From Faucicola sp032089155 (GTDB lineage Bacteria; Pseudomonadota; Gammaproteobacteria; Pseudomonadales; Moraxellaceae), in NCBI GenBank assembly GCA_032089155.1, contig DAMDEV010000045.1, positions 1 to 16,436 of the forward strand: DNA of 16,436 nucleotides, given 5' to 3'. This document shows positions 6,587-14,570 of the stretch, one piece after another (within the stretch, counting starts at the first letter, position 1; each line of letters opens with the position of its first letter). The translations under genes were made by a program, and so were the position numbers. Under the pieces are notes generated by a model, which saw only the letters and a list, made by a program, of their open reading frames with translations, was not told the DNA's origin and did not search any database.

Positions 6587-6620
6587 AAAAAAGCGTATTT
6601 TTAATTAAATACGCTTTTTT
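6587..6620 (+). terminator. intrinsic terminator after HU
   Basis: A perfect 14-bp stem, AAAAAAGCGTATTT (6587-6600) and AAATACGCTTTTTT (6607-6620) around a 6-base loop, lies 24 bases after the HU stop and ends in six T. With the A-run on the other side it could also act on minus-strand transcripts. Confidence 0.9.
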
Positions 6621-6660
6621 ATTGTTTTACTCAGTACACAATTATGTAAAACATGAAGTA

Positions 6661-6687
6661 AAAACCACTATTTTGCATAGTGGTTTT
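6661..6687 (-). terminator. terminator after the lytic transglycosylase gene
   Basis: AAAACCACTAT (6661-6671) and ATAGTGGTTTT (6677-6687) form a perfect 11-bp stem with a 5-base loop. On the minus strand the stem is followed by five T counted with its end. It lies 25 bases beyond the stop of the minus-strand gene, so it most likely ends that transcript. Confidence 0.75.
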
Positions 6688-6712
6688 GATTATTTTATAA
6701 GTTATAGTTAAC

Positions 6713-9700
6713 CTATTTTGGCACTGTAATGGTTTGACCCACTTTTAGCGATGCTGTTGGTGACAAGTTATTTAGACTAGCCAGTTCTTTAGGGCTGACA
6801 CCAAAACGTCTTGCCAAAGAGATTATGCCCTCGCCCGCTTTGACTTTATAGGTTGTTGTGGTTTTTGGAATTTTGATATTTTGACCAATCAGTAACGACT
6901 CATTACCTTTTAAGTTATTTAAAGCGGCAAGTTCACTTTTAGAAACGCCATATTTTGCACTCAAATTTGTCAGGCTATCACCTGATTTTACTTGGTAGCC
7001 CTGCGCATCACCACGACTATATTTACTTACTGGCTTTGACGCTGGCTTGTTATCACCCTCTGATTGGGCATCTTTGGCTGCTTTGGTCTCTTTTTTTGTT
7101 TCTTTTTTGCTCTCTGTTTTTGCAGAGTCGCGTTTGGTGGTCGGTTCGCGGGTCGCTGTCACGCTAGCCACCGTACCCAATCCCGCTTGAGGAATAACCA
7201 GTTTTTGCCCTTGAATTAAATTTGCGGTCGGTTTTAGATAATTGGCTTTGGCCAAGTCTGCTACCGTTAAATCAAAGTTATTGGCGACGCTACCTAAGCT
7301 ATCACCTGGGCGTACTGTGTAGTTAATCGATTTGCCAGCTAGCGCATATTTGACCTTTTCAACTGTGACAGGCACGATGATGACTTGCCCTTTTTGCACA
7401 CGATAATTGGTGTTAAAACCGTTGACATCAGCAATGTCTTTGGGCGATACGGATAATCGATCAGCGATACCCGACAAGGTATCACCCGTCTGAACCGTAT
7501 AACGACTTGATACCGGTTGCAATTCAGCTCTAGCAGGGGCAGGCTTTTGCGCTGTAGGCTTTGCCACTGGCGGCTTTGGCATTTTGTCTGGAATTAACCA
7601 CAAGTTTTGGTTGGTACGCACTTGATAAGTTACTGGTAAGTTATTGAATTTTGCTAACTCACTGACATTTAGATCAAACTTGTCGGCGATGCCTGTCAAA
7701 GTATCCCCCGCTTGCACGATATAGCTATTGGCTTTACGTTTTGGCGCTTCCGCTACTTTGGGTTCTATAGGCTTGGCGTTGTATAAGTAAAGTGTTGAAC
7801 CTGCTAGCAAGGCAGCATTTGGGTCAATTTGGTTCCATTCAGCGATATCTCGCCAATTCACACCCATGCGACTGGCGATATTTACTAAGGTGTCGCCAGC
7901 TTTGACTTGATAGGTGCTGCGTGTACCGCTCGGACGTTTTTTGGCAGCCGGCTTGCTAACCGTGACAGCTTTGCTTTCACTGGTGGTATTGGATTTGCTC
8001 GTAGTTGCTGCTTTGCCATTTAAGTTCGATGATTGGGTAATTTTGACCTCTTTTGGCAACACCACTGGCGGTTCTTCGTAACTGAGTTTTTTGGTTTCGC
8101 CTTTGGCTTCTAGCACAGATTGCTGGGTCTGAATAGCATTGAGCTTAATATTACCATCCGTAGGGTTAATGGCTTGCTCTACTTGGGGTGCGGTATTTTC
8201 AATTTCTTTAGCAATCAAGTTACGCTCTTGATTGGACAAAGGCGGCTCTTGCACAATGGTATTGTTGGCAGTAACAACGGCTGAAGTGGTTGGTAATGTA
8301 TTGGTAGACTGCATTTCAGCGGTCACTATTTTTTGCTCGGTGGCGGTAATCGGTGGTTCTTTGATTACCGTATTGCGGCTTTGGATACTTGGCGTACTAG
8401 GAATGGGGGCGATATAAGTCGTGGTTTGGTTTTTAACCATACTAGTTGCCATCGCCGCCAAATCGCTGCTAGAGGATGGCAAATTAACTGTTTCTTTTTT
8501 GCTATAGGCTTGTTTGGCGGCACTGAGTGAATCACCCTGACTTGTGGTTGTATTTCGGGTTTGGTTGCCTGAATTTGTGGTCGGTGTGTTATAAGTCGGC
8601 GTAACAGTTTTAGGCGTGACATAGCTATTGTTTGCCAAATAACCTTGTTGACTCATATAACCATTACCGCGTAATTGGGTAATTTTACGGTCAATTGATT
8701 GATTGAGATCATTGGGAATCAGAATACGGCTTGGGCCTGACATATCTACCGTACCTGCAATCAACGCAGGATTTAGGGCGCGCAGTTCATCGTAGCTCAC
8801 GCCTGTCAGGCTGCTAATTTCGTGCAAGCTCACGCCAACATTGGCAGGGACACTTCTAAAATGCTGACGGTTCGCAATTGCGGGTAAATACACATTGTAG
8901 GTACTCGGATTTTTGACGATTTGCGCCACAGCCAAAAACCGAGGGACATAGTTCATCGTTTCAGTGGGTAATTTGAGCGACCAATAATCCGTGGGTAGCC
9001 CGCGCGCTGCATTGTAATTAATCGCGGATTGGACACGGCCTGGACCGGCATTGTAGGATGCCAATGCCAACTCCCAACTACCAAACTGGTTATACAAAGC
9101 CGTCAAAAAGTCATAAGCGGCACGGGTTGACTCAATCACATCACGGCGACCATCAAAGGTGCTGGTTTGATTCAACCCATAAATACGACCTGTACTTGGA
9201 ATAAACTGCCATAACCCTGCAGCAGAGGCATTACTATTGGCATTGGGGTCATAAGAACTTTCAATGACAGGCAATAATGCCAGTTCTGTTGGAATATTGC
9301 GACGTTCAGCTTCGCGCACTGTGTAGTATAAATAGCGGCTAGCACGCGCTGTTAATCGGTTTAAATATTGTTGGCGGCTAATAAACCAACTTTTCTGCGC
9401 TTCAATACGCGGATCGTACACATTGGAGTTCATACGAAAATTGACGCGCAGTCTATCCCACAGATTACCATAGCGCTGAACCAACAAAGCGTTATTCTCT
9501 ACCATGGTCATGTCGGTGGCTTCAAGCAGCCCTTCCAGTTCATCCAAACTATCCATATCCAGTAGGGCGGCATTTTCTTGCGCGCTACGCACCGTGCTTT
9601 TGCTGTGACTGGATGATCCAATCATGGGTTTACCCGCTGGACTGGTGGTGCTAGTTGGCGCACTGCTACAGGCTGCCAAAATAATAGAGGAAATAGCTAA

Positions 9701-9751
9701 ACTTAACGGTTTGATAGTTTTTTTTGATGAATGGCTTATCGAAAGCAACAT
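6713..9751 (-). CDS. mltD: MltD-type lytic transglycosylase lipoprotein with six LysM domains
   Basis: This enzyme should cleave peptidoglycan between MurNAc and GlcNAc, forming 1,6-anhydro ends, from a lipid anchor in the envelope. The 1012-residue product starts with a lipoprotein signal ending LAAC at C28. The SLT (family 1) catalytic domain spans about 140-285: catalytic E164 in LLPVIESSYDP, AAGLWQFIP at 178-185, and ASYNAGPGRV at 231-240. A degenerate LysM-like segment follows at about 300-346. A polar, presumably disordered linker covers about 350-610. Six clear LysM repeats follow at about 614-658, 677-721, 751-794, 811-854, 919-962 and 968-1011. E. coli MltD is 452 residues with two LysM, so this is a much longer wall-binding version. 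I chose the ATG at 9751, with AGGAAT upstream and a proper signal peptide; the in-frame ATG at 9805 lacks a ribosome site and would bury the signal. Confidence 0.93.
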   Translation of the reverse strand: MLLSISHSSKKTIKPLSLAISSIILAACSSAPTSTTSPAGKPMIGSSSHSKSTVRSAQENAALLDMDSLDELEGLLEATDMTMVENNALLVQRYGNLWDRLRVNFRMNSNVYDPRIEAQKSWFISRQQYLNRLTARASRYLYYTVREAERRNIPTELALLPVIESSYDPNANSNASAAGLWQFIPSTGRIYGLNQTSTFDGRRDVIESTRAAYDFLTALYNQFGSWELALASYNAGPGRVQSAINYNAARGLPTDYWSLKLPTETMNYVPRFLAVAQIVKNPSTYNVYLPAIANRQHFRSVPANVGVSLHEISSLTGVSYDELRALNPALIAGTVDMSGPSRILIPNDLNQSIDRKITQLRGNGYMSQQGYLANNSYVTPKTVTPTYNTPTTNSGNQTRNTTTSQGDSLSAAKQAYSKKETVNLPSSSSDLAAMATSMVKNQTTTYIAPIPSTPSIQSRNTVIKEPPITATEQKIVTAEMQSTNTLPTTSAVVTANNTIVQEPPLSNQERNLIAKEIENTAPQVEQAINPTDGNIKLNAIQTQQSVLEAKGETKKLSYEEPPVVLPKEVKITQSSNLNGKAATTSKSNTTSESKAVTVSKPAAKKRPSGTRSTYQVKAGDTLVNIASRMGVNWRDIAEWNQIDPNAALLAGSTLYLYNAKPIEPKVAEAPKRKANSYIVQAGDTLTGIADKFDLNVSELAKFNNLPVTYQVRTNQNLWLIPDKMPKPPVAKPTAQKPAPARAELQPVSSRYTVQTGDTLSGIADRLSVSPKDIADVNGFNTNYRVQKGQVIIVPVTVEKVKYALAGKSINYTVRPGDSLGSVANNFDLTVADLAKANYLKPTANLIQGQKLVIPQAGLGTVASVTATREPTTKRDSAKTESKKETKKETKAAKDAQSEGDNKPASKPVSKYSRGDAQGYQVKSGDSLTNLSAKYGVSKSELAALNNLKGNESLLIGQNIKIPKTTTTYKVKAGEGIISLARRFGVSPKELASLNNLSPTASLKVGQTITVPK

Positions 9752-9852
9752 GATAATTCCTAGCTCTTTTTTGCAATTTAGATGTAGGACATATACCCAT
9801 CTCATAGCGTAAAACTATGAACGAATATAAGCTAAAATTTGACATTATAAAT

Positions 9853-9880
9853 AAAAAAACGGCTGTGATTTCAAGCCCGT
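9853..9880 (-). terminator. second terminator-like hairpin upstream of mltD
   Basis: On the minus strand, ACGG(G)CT and AGCCGT pair with one bulged G around a 9-base loop and are followed by seven T. It lies about 100 bases after the NTF2-like gene, behind a first terminator, and just before the -10 candidate of mltD, so it may back up the first one. Confidence 0.5.
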
Positions 9881-9917
9881 GAAATTAAATATTGGCTGAA
9901 ATTATACTAGAATCCAT

Positions 9918-9966
9918 AAAAAAAGTGGCACAAAACTTTTGCACCACCCTGTTTAACACCACTTTT
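9918..9966 (-). terminator. terminator after the NTF2-like gene
   Basis: AAAAGTGG and CCACTTTT (arms 9959-9966 and 9921-9928) enclose a 30-base loop that itself can pair AAAA with TTTT. On the minus strand the closing arm runs into seven T (9918-9924). It lies 12 bases after the stop codon of the upstream gene. Confidence 0.6.
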
Positions 9967-9978
9967 AATACCGCTAAA

Positions 9979-10488
9979 TTAGTGCTTTTCAATCACAAGC
10001 TGGCTAATCGCCCTAGACAATAACACCGAATTACCGCTTTCAGCAAAGGTAATACGTGAAGTTGTTACTAAACGTGTCGTCACGTTATTTTCGACGATGA
10101 CTTCTGTGGTTATGGCATCTGCTTTGGCATGGTTACCGCTAATTACCACATTGTTTAATTGTATATCATAGCCATATTGCGTTGCTTTTGACCAGTTATT
10201 TTGCAGCAGGTTTAGATAATTGCTTTTATTTAAGGTCGTGGTTTTTCCTTTACGCGACACGGATATCAAGGCATCATCTGCCACTAGGCTTGCAACGCGC
10301 GAAATACTTTTAGCATTTGCTGCAGCCGCCATTGCAGTACCGTAATTGTCGATATCACGCTGGGTGATTTCAGCATTTGCCAGCGTTGGGACAGTTAACG
10401 AAGTCGCCATCACTAACCCTAGCCATAGTTTTGACTTTACCTGCTTTTGGATTTTATCAATCGGTTGAAAATTTAACGTGATAGTCAT
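9979..10488 (-). CDS. small secreted protein, probable NTF2-like fold
   Basis: This 169-residue product has a signal peptide: a long n-region to about residue 20, the hydrophobic core LWLGLVMATSLTVPTL, and a signal-peptidase I site ANA before EITQ at 39/40. The mature part of about 130 residues begins with a helix (ITQRDIDNYGTAMAAAANAKSISRVASLVADDALIS) followed by alternating strands ending TSRITFAESGNSVLLSRAISQLVI. A helix pair followed by a curved sheet with a 'disposition to decay' opening is the usual pattern of nuclear-transport-factor-2-like proteins (SnoaL/DUF4440 type). That fold is an inference, and no catalytic residues can be named. I chose the ATG at 10488, with AAGGAAA upstream; a TTG at 10503 overlaps that site. 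It is transcribed away from yajC and ends at its own terminator. Function is unknown. Confidence 0.75.
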   Translation of the reverse strand: MTITLNFQPIDKIQKQVKSKLWLGLVMATSLTVPTLANAEITQRDIDNYGTAMAAAANAKSISRVASLVADDALISVSRKGKTTTLNKSNYLNLLQNNWSKATQYGYDIQLNNVVISGNHAKADAITTEVIVENNVTTRLVTTSRITFAESGNSVLLSRAISQLVIEKH

Positions 10489-10829
10489 GAGATTTTCCTT
10501 CAATTGGTATCACCCAATTATTTGACCCTAAAAGAAATAATTTGTTACAACTAAGCATAGCATAACCATTAAATTTATTGTTACTCCATTGTTAATAATC
10601 AAGCATAAAATAGTGAATAATACTGATAAAATCCTGTAACCCTACTATCCAAAACTATCCAAAACTATCCAAAATCACTCGATTGCCGAATCAATCATCG
10701 TTTTTACCGCAGTGAATTATTTCAGCAAACAAGGGTTAATCATTTATTAATTTGGCTAAATCGGTTATCATTACAGGTTGTTTTTATCACCATTTTATGA
10801 CTAAATCTCAATTTAAAGGTATTTCAACT
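10489..10829. other. 341-base divergent gap upstream of yajC
   Basis: This AT-rich region serves the start regions of the minus-strand secreted-protein gene and the plus-strand yajC. It holds a 10-bp repeat with phased A-tracts (10645-10674) and a small hairpin AATTGG/CCAATT (10502-10507, 10514-10519) just upstream of the ribosome site of the minus-strand gene. I could not pick a convincing promoter for either gene. The tgt or queA genes that often precede yajC are absent here. Confidence 0.55.
10645..10674. repeat. 10-bp tandem repeat with phased A-tracts
   Basis: CTATCCAAAA occurs three times without interruption (10645-10654, 10655-10664, 10665-10674). The A4 tracts repeat every 10 bases, close to one helical turn, so the DNA is expected to curve. 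It sits near the middle of the divergent gap. Confidence 0.9.
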
Positions 10830-11189
10830 ATGCTACTTACCGCTATTTTAGCATTTATCCAATCTGCCTATGCGGAAGGTGCGGCGGCAGCGCCTACTGG
10901 AACGGGTGCTTCCACCATCATGCAAATGCTATTGCCATTGGCTTTTTTTGCTATTTTTTATTTTATTATTATCCGACCACAAAGCCGTCGTAACAAAGAG
11001 CATCGTCAAATGATTGATGCCATTAAAGAAGGCAATGAAGTGGTATTTGCCGGTGGCTTGATGGGGAAAATCAAAAAACTTCAGGGTGAATATGCGGTTG
11101 TTGCATTAAACCCTACCCAAGAAGTGATGGTGCAACGTGCCTCAATCATTTCGGTATTGCCTATGGGTACCATTGATAGTCTTAAATAA
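10830..11189 (+). CDS. yajC: Sec translocon accessory protein YajC
   Basis: YajC is a small inner-membrane protein of the SecDF-YajC accessory complex that associates with SecYEG. The 119-residue product has an Ala-rich N-terminal segment (MLLTAILAFIQSAYAEGAAAAP), one strong transmembrane helix (MLLPLAFFAIFYFIIIRP), and the typical cytoplasmic domain NKEHRQMIDAIKEGNEVVFAGGLMGKIKKL ending VLPMGTIDSLK, which matches E. coli YajC (110 residues) well. I chose the ATG at 10830, with AAAGGT eight bases upstream. The frame is open back to a TTG at 10752 and an ATG at 10797, but those residues do not resemble the family. secD follows after 154 bases and secF after that, the standard order. Confidence 0.96.
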   Translation: MLLTAILAFIQSAYAEGAAAAPTGTGASTIMQMLLPLAFFAIFYFIIIRPQSRRNKEHRQMIDAIKEGNEVVFAGGLMGKIKKLQGEYAVVALNPTQEVMVQRASIISVLPMGTIDSLK

Positions 11190-11343
11190 TTGCTGATGCA
11201 GCTCACCTGTCAGGTTGGCGACCTAGCAGTCTGTTAAGTTGCCAACTGGCTATTATGATATTGTACTGCCTTGTTGATCGCGGTTAATAGACCTAGTAGA
11301 ACAACTAGTTACCTAAAAAAATCAAGTTTAAGAAGTCAAGATT
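11190..11343. other. yajC-secD gap with a hairpin
   Basis: The 154-base gap is wider than usual between these co-transcribed genes. GTTGGCGAC (11214-11222) and GTTGCCAAC (11238-11246) can pair over nine positions, one as G-U, with a 15-base loop. No T-run follows, so termination is not supported. No convincing second promoter or reading frame is seen. Confidence 0.45.
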
Positions 11344-13239
11344 ATGCATTACCCTGCTTGGAAATACTTTTTAATCGGCATTGTGCTGCTACTGAGCACC
11401 CTGTATGCCCTACCAAACCTTTATCCAGACAAGCCCGCCGTTCAAATCACGGGGGCTTCCGCTAGTACTACATTGACCAATGATGTGCTAAAACAAGCGG
11501 AAACCATCCTAAATGCCGCCAACATCCCAACCAAAAACAACAGTTTTGATGGTAAATCAGCCTTGTTAAAAATTGGTGATGAGTCGACTGAAACGCAGCT
11601 TAAAGCGCAACAAGTGCTAAAAGAAAAACTTGGTGACAATTATGTTGTGGCACTGAACTTGGCACAAACCACGCCAGAATGGCTACGTAATATTGGTGGT
11701 AATCCTATTAAATTAGGCTTGGACTTGCGGGGTGGTGTACGGTTTGTACTAGAAGTCGATATGAGCAAAACCGTCTCTCAGCGTTTGGAAAACCTAACCC
11801 GAGATATCCGTACAGAGCTACGCAACCAAAAAATTGCCGTGACCAATTTACAAGCAGGGCAAAATAATCTGACGTTAAACTTTGTCGATAATGCCGCGCG
11901 TGATCAAGCCATGAATGTGTTACGTAGTCGCTTTGGGACAAATTACGAATTACAACCGCTCATCAATGCCGGGGGTCCAGCGATTAACATGACCTTGACC
12001 CAGTCGACGATTTCACAAATCTCTCAAGATGCGGTCACCCAAAACTTGACGACTTTGCGTAACCGTATTAATGAGCTAGGCGTGGCTGAAGCCGTGGTGC
12101 AATCCCAAGGTGCCAATCGTATTGTGGTGGAATTACCCGGGGTACAAGATACCGCAGAAGCCAAACGGGTCATTGGTCGTACCGCCAATCTCGAATTTCG
12201 CATGGTCTCTGAGCAAAACAATACCTTCCAAGCCAATCCATCTGGGGTATTGCCTGCAGGCACTGAAGCCTACTCATTTGGTCAAGTCGATAGCCCACAA
12301 AAAACCTTATTGGAACGTCAAGCTGTGGTCACCGGTCGAAATGTACAAGACGCCCAAGCAGGGATGGATCAAAACGGTCGCCCCCAAGTGAATATTACGC
12401 TGGATAACGCGGGTGGTCGTTTGATGCAAAACACCACAGCAAAATCGGTGGGTAAACAAATGGCGGTGCTGTTTATTGAGAATAAGCAGCGTGTCACCTT
12501 CCAGCCAGACCCAGTGACGGGTCAAAATAAAGAAGTAAGAACACCTTACGCAGAAAGCCATATTATCAATCAAGCGACCATTCAAGGCGTCTTTGGGTCA
12601 ACTTTCCAAATCACAGGCTTAGATAGTAATGCAGAAGCCTCAGAGCTGGCTTTGTTACTTCGTGCAGGTGCGCTAGCGGCGCCCATGTATTTTGTTGAAG
12701 AACGTACTATTGGTCCATCATTGGGACAAGATAACATCCAAAAAGGTATGTTCTCTACCCAAGTCGGCTATTTACTAGTCTTCTTATTTATGATTATCTT
12801 TTATCGTTTATTTGGTTTGATTGCCAATATCGCGTTGATTTTTAACCTAATGATGATTTTAGCCATCATGTCAGTGATTGGTTCTGCCCTAACCTTACCG
12901 GGTATCGCAGGTATCGTGTTAACCATCGGGATGGCGGTGGATGCCAACGTGCTGATATTTGAACGCATCCGCGAAGAGCTTGCCAACGGCGCCAGACCCA
13001 AATCTGCGATTGTGGCGGGTTTTAACCGCGCATTTACCAGTATTTTTGATGCGCAGCTAACTACCTTGATTGTCGCATTTATTTTATTTGCGATTGGCAC
13101 AGGTCCGATTAAAGGTTTTGCTGTCACCTTAGCCATTGGTATTGCCAGCTCTATCTTCACCTCAGTGACCGTCACGCGTGCACTGGTACAGTTAGCTTAT
13201 GGCTACCGCAAAAATGTCAAACGCCTAAGTATTGGTTAA
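11344..13239 (+). CDS. secD: Sec translocon subunit SecD
   Basis: SecD, with SecF, uses the proton gradient to pull exported polypeptides into the periplasm after SecA has pushed them through SecYEG. The 631-residue product is close to E. coli SecD (615). It begins with MHYPAWKYFLIGIVLLLSTLYALPNL, the first transmembrane helix. The D1 motif LGLDLRGGVRF lies at about residues 124-133, followed by the large periplasmic domain with NRINELGVAE and VELPGVQD. Five more transmembrane helices follow from about residue 475, including GMAVDANVLIFERIREE at about 529-545, whose D533 corresponds to the proton-relay aspartate. The ATG at 11344 has only a weak AAGAAG upstream. Its stop overlaps the ribosome site of secF, so the two are coupled. 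Confidence 0.98.
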   Translation: MHYPAWKYFLIGIVLLLSTLYALPNLYPDKPAVQITGASASTTLTNDVLKQAETILNAANIPTKNNSFDGKSALLKIGDESTETQLKAQQVLKEKLGDNYVVALNLAQTTPEWLRNIGGNPIKLGLDLRGGVRFVLEVDMSKTVSQRLENLTRDIRTELRNQKIAVTNLQAGQNNLTLNFVDNAARDQAMNVLRSRFGTNYELQPLINAGGPAINMTLTQSTISQISQDAVTQNLTTLRNRINELGVAEAVVQSQGANRIVVELPGVQDTAEAKRVIGRTANLEFRMVSEQNNTFQANPSGVLPAGTEAYSFGQVDSPQKTLLERQAVVTGRNVQDAQAGMDQNGRPQVNITLDNAGGRLMQNTTAKSVGKQMAVLFIENKQRVTFQPDPVTGQNKEVRTPYAESHIINQATIQGVFGSTFQITGLDSNAEASELALLLRAGALAAPMYFVEERTIGPSLGQDNIQKGMFSTQVGYLLVFLFMIIFYRLFGLIANIALIFNLMMILAIMSVIGSALTLPGIAGIVLTIGMAVDANVLIFERIREELANGARPKSAIVAGFNRAFTSIFDAQLTTLIVAFILFAIGTGPIKGFAVTLAIGIASSIFTSVTVTRALVQLAYGYRKNVKRLSIG

Positions 13240-13249
13240 GGAGCGAACA

Positions 13250-14500
13250 ATGAATGATGACAAGTTAGAGGATGTAGAGGGTTTAGAAGGCTCAGAACCC
13301 ATCAACCCCGAGCAAAAACTCTCAGAGCTCGGCGTACGTCGTAGTGATGAAATAGCATCAAATACACAGCACCGCAAAACACCGCGCCGTAATGGTAAAG
13401 GGGTGAATAAAAATTTGGTCAAGCAGCCTGCTACTCCCACCGATACGACAACCCAAAACGCTGGGTTAGCGGCGGCTAGCGCTGCCACGTCTGAATTTTC
13501 AGCAGAGAATTTCGGCGGTGAAAAATTCTTTGCCGGTCTGCGTATTATTGATTTTTTAAAGGTAGCTAAACCTTTTGCCATATTATCCGCCATCTTAACG
13601 ATTCTGGGTTTGGTCGCTATTTTAACTAAGGGTTTAAATCTAGGCTTAGACTTTACCGGCGGTGTGTCAGCCACGGTTGTTTATGAGCAACCCGTACAAC
13701 AAGCCCAAGTTCAGTCAGCCTTAGCAAGCCATAAAATCAATGACAGTGTGGTGCAATATTTGGGCAGTAACAAAGAAATTTTGGTACGCCTGCCCCCGCA
13801 AAAACAAATCGAAGGGTTATCAAACTCTCTTGATGCTGCGTTAGATTTACCTAACAACAATGCCACCATCAAGAACATTGACGTGGTTGGCAGTCAAGTA
13901 GGTAATGAGATTTATGTCAGCTCCTTGGGGGCAACGGCACTGGCATTACTGTGTATGTTTATTTATGTGATGGTGCGTTTCCAAGCCAAATTAGCCTTAG
14001 GCGCGGTATTGGCGTTATTTCATGATAGTATTATCACTGTGGGTATTTTCGCACTTTTCGGATGGCCGTTTGATTTGACCGTGCTTGCCGCGGTGTTATC
14101 ATTGATTGGTTATTCGATTAATGATACCATCGTCGTCTTTGACCGTATCCGTGAGAATTTTCGCCGTGTCCGTGGTGCTAGCCCAACGCAAATTGTCAAT
14201 TTATCGCTCACTGAAACTCTACGTCGTACCATCATGACCATTTCAACGGTGCTGCTGGTGGTTATCGCGATGCTGCTGCTTGGCGGCGAAAGCTTACATT
14301 GGTTCTCAGTAGCATTGCTCATTGGCTTGATTTTAGGTACTTTCTCATCGGTGTATATCGCCAGTGCGATTCCACTGTGGCTCGGTATGTCGCGCAAAGA
14401 CTTTATTGTCGAAGTCAAACCAGAATTTGTTGAGGACGAAGTGGTTTTTGAAGACCGCAATGCGCCTATGTATGACAACAAAGCGTTAGATAATCAATAA
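13250..14500 (+). CDS. secF: Sec translocon subunit SecF with N-terminal extension
   Basis: SecF is the partner of SecD in the proton-driven export motor. The 416-residue product has the family motifs: LDFTGG at 133-138, the periplasmic P1 region ending VGSQVGNEI, and SLIGYSINDTIVVFDRIRENFRR from about residue 284, with D292 in the proton-relay position. Six transmembrane helices are apparent. E. coli SecF is 323 residues with LDFTGG near 50; here about 80-90 extra residues precede the first helix. They are acidic at first (KLEDVEGLEGSE), then basic (HRKTPRRNGK), then Ala/Thr-rich. I chose the ATG at 13250 because AAGGAG lies directly upstream; no internal ATG with a good ribosome site removes the tail. 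It begins 10 bases after secD and ends at a strong terminator. Confidence 0.96.
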   Translation: MNDDKLEDVEGLEGSEPINPEQKLSELGVRRSDEIASNTQHRKTPRRNGKGVNKNLVKQPATPTDTTTQNAGLAAASAATSEFSAENFGGEKFFAGLRIIDFLKVAKPFAILSAILTILGLVAILTKGLNLGLDFTGGVSATVVYEQPVQQAQVQSALASHKINDSVVQYLGSNKEILVRLPPQKQIEGLSNSLDAALDLPNNNATIKNIDVVGSQVGNEIYVSSLGATALALLCMFIYVMVRFQAKLALGAVLALFHDSIITVGIFALFGWPFDLTVLAAVLSLIGYSINDTIVVFDRIRENFRRVRGASPTQIVNLSLTETLRRTIMTISTVLLVVIAMLLLGGESLHWFSVALLIGLILGTFSSVYIASAIPLWLGMSRKDFIVEVKPEFVEDEVVFEDRNAPMYDNKALDNQ

Positions 14501-14514
14501 ATGATTTAAGCGGC

Positions 14515-14543
14515 AAAAATACCCTACTTGCTAGGGTATTTTT
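14515..14543 (+). terminator. intrinsic terminator after secF
   Basis: AAAAATACCCTA (14515-14526) and TAGGGTATTTTT (14532-14543) form a perfect 12-bp stem with a 5-base loop and end in five T. It starts 14 bases after the secF stop and closes the yajC-secDF transcript. Confidence 0.9.
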
Positions 14544-14570
14544 ATGGCTAGAATTTAAATAAGAATAGCA

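Larger units (their letters stand above)
9752..9978. other. gap between the NTF2-like gene and mltD
   Basis: These 227 bases hold two terminator-like hairpins (9853-9880, 9918-9966) and a TATAAT on the minus strand (9844-9849) that could drive mltD. The nearest -35-like hexamer TTGAAA lies 19 bases from it, which is long. A 6-bp inverted repeat TCATAG/CTATGA (9802-9807, 9815-9820) lies in the mltD leader. Confidence 0.5.

Noticed and set aside
8232..8622. Overlapping open frames on both strands within mltD
   Set aside because: They are shadows of the Ser/Thr-rich linker region of a well-supported lipoprotein gene.
10645..10674. CRISPR-like array
   Set aside because: The 10-bp units are contiguous with no spacers; this is a simple tandem repeat.
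10752..10829. YajC start at TTG 10752 or ATG 10797
   Set aside because: These starts add residues foreign to the family and lack good ribosome sites, while 10830 has one.
11271..11465. Possible leader peptide upstream of secD (64 residues, overlapping secD)
   Set aside because: No ribosome site is apparent, it runs into secD in another frame, and it shows no signal sequence or arrest-like motif that I can recognise.
14549..14554. TAGAAT as the -10 box of azlC
   Set aside because: The only -35-like hexamer (TTGCTA) lies within the secF terminator at 15-base spacing and the leader would be about 10 bases; too weak to list.
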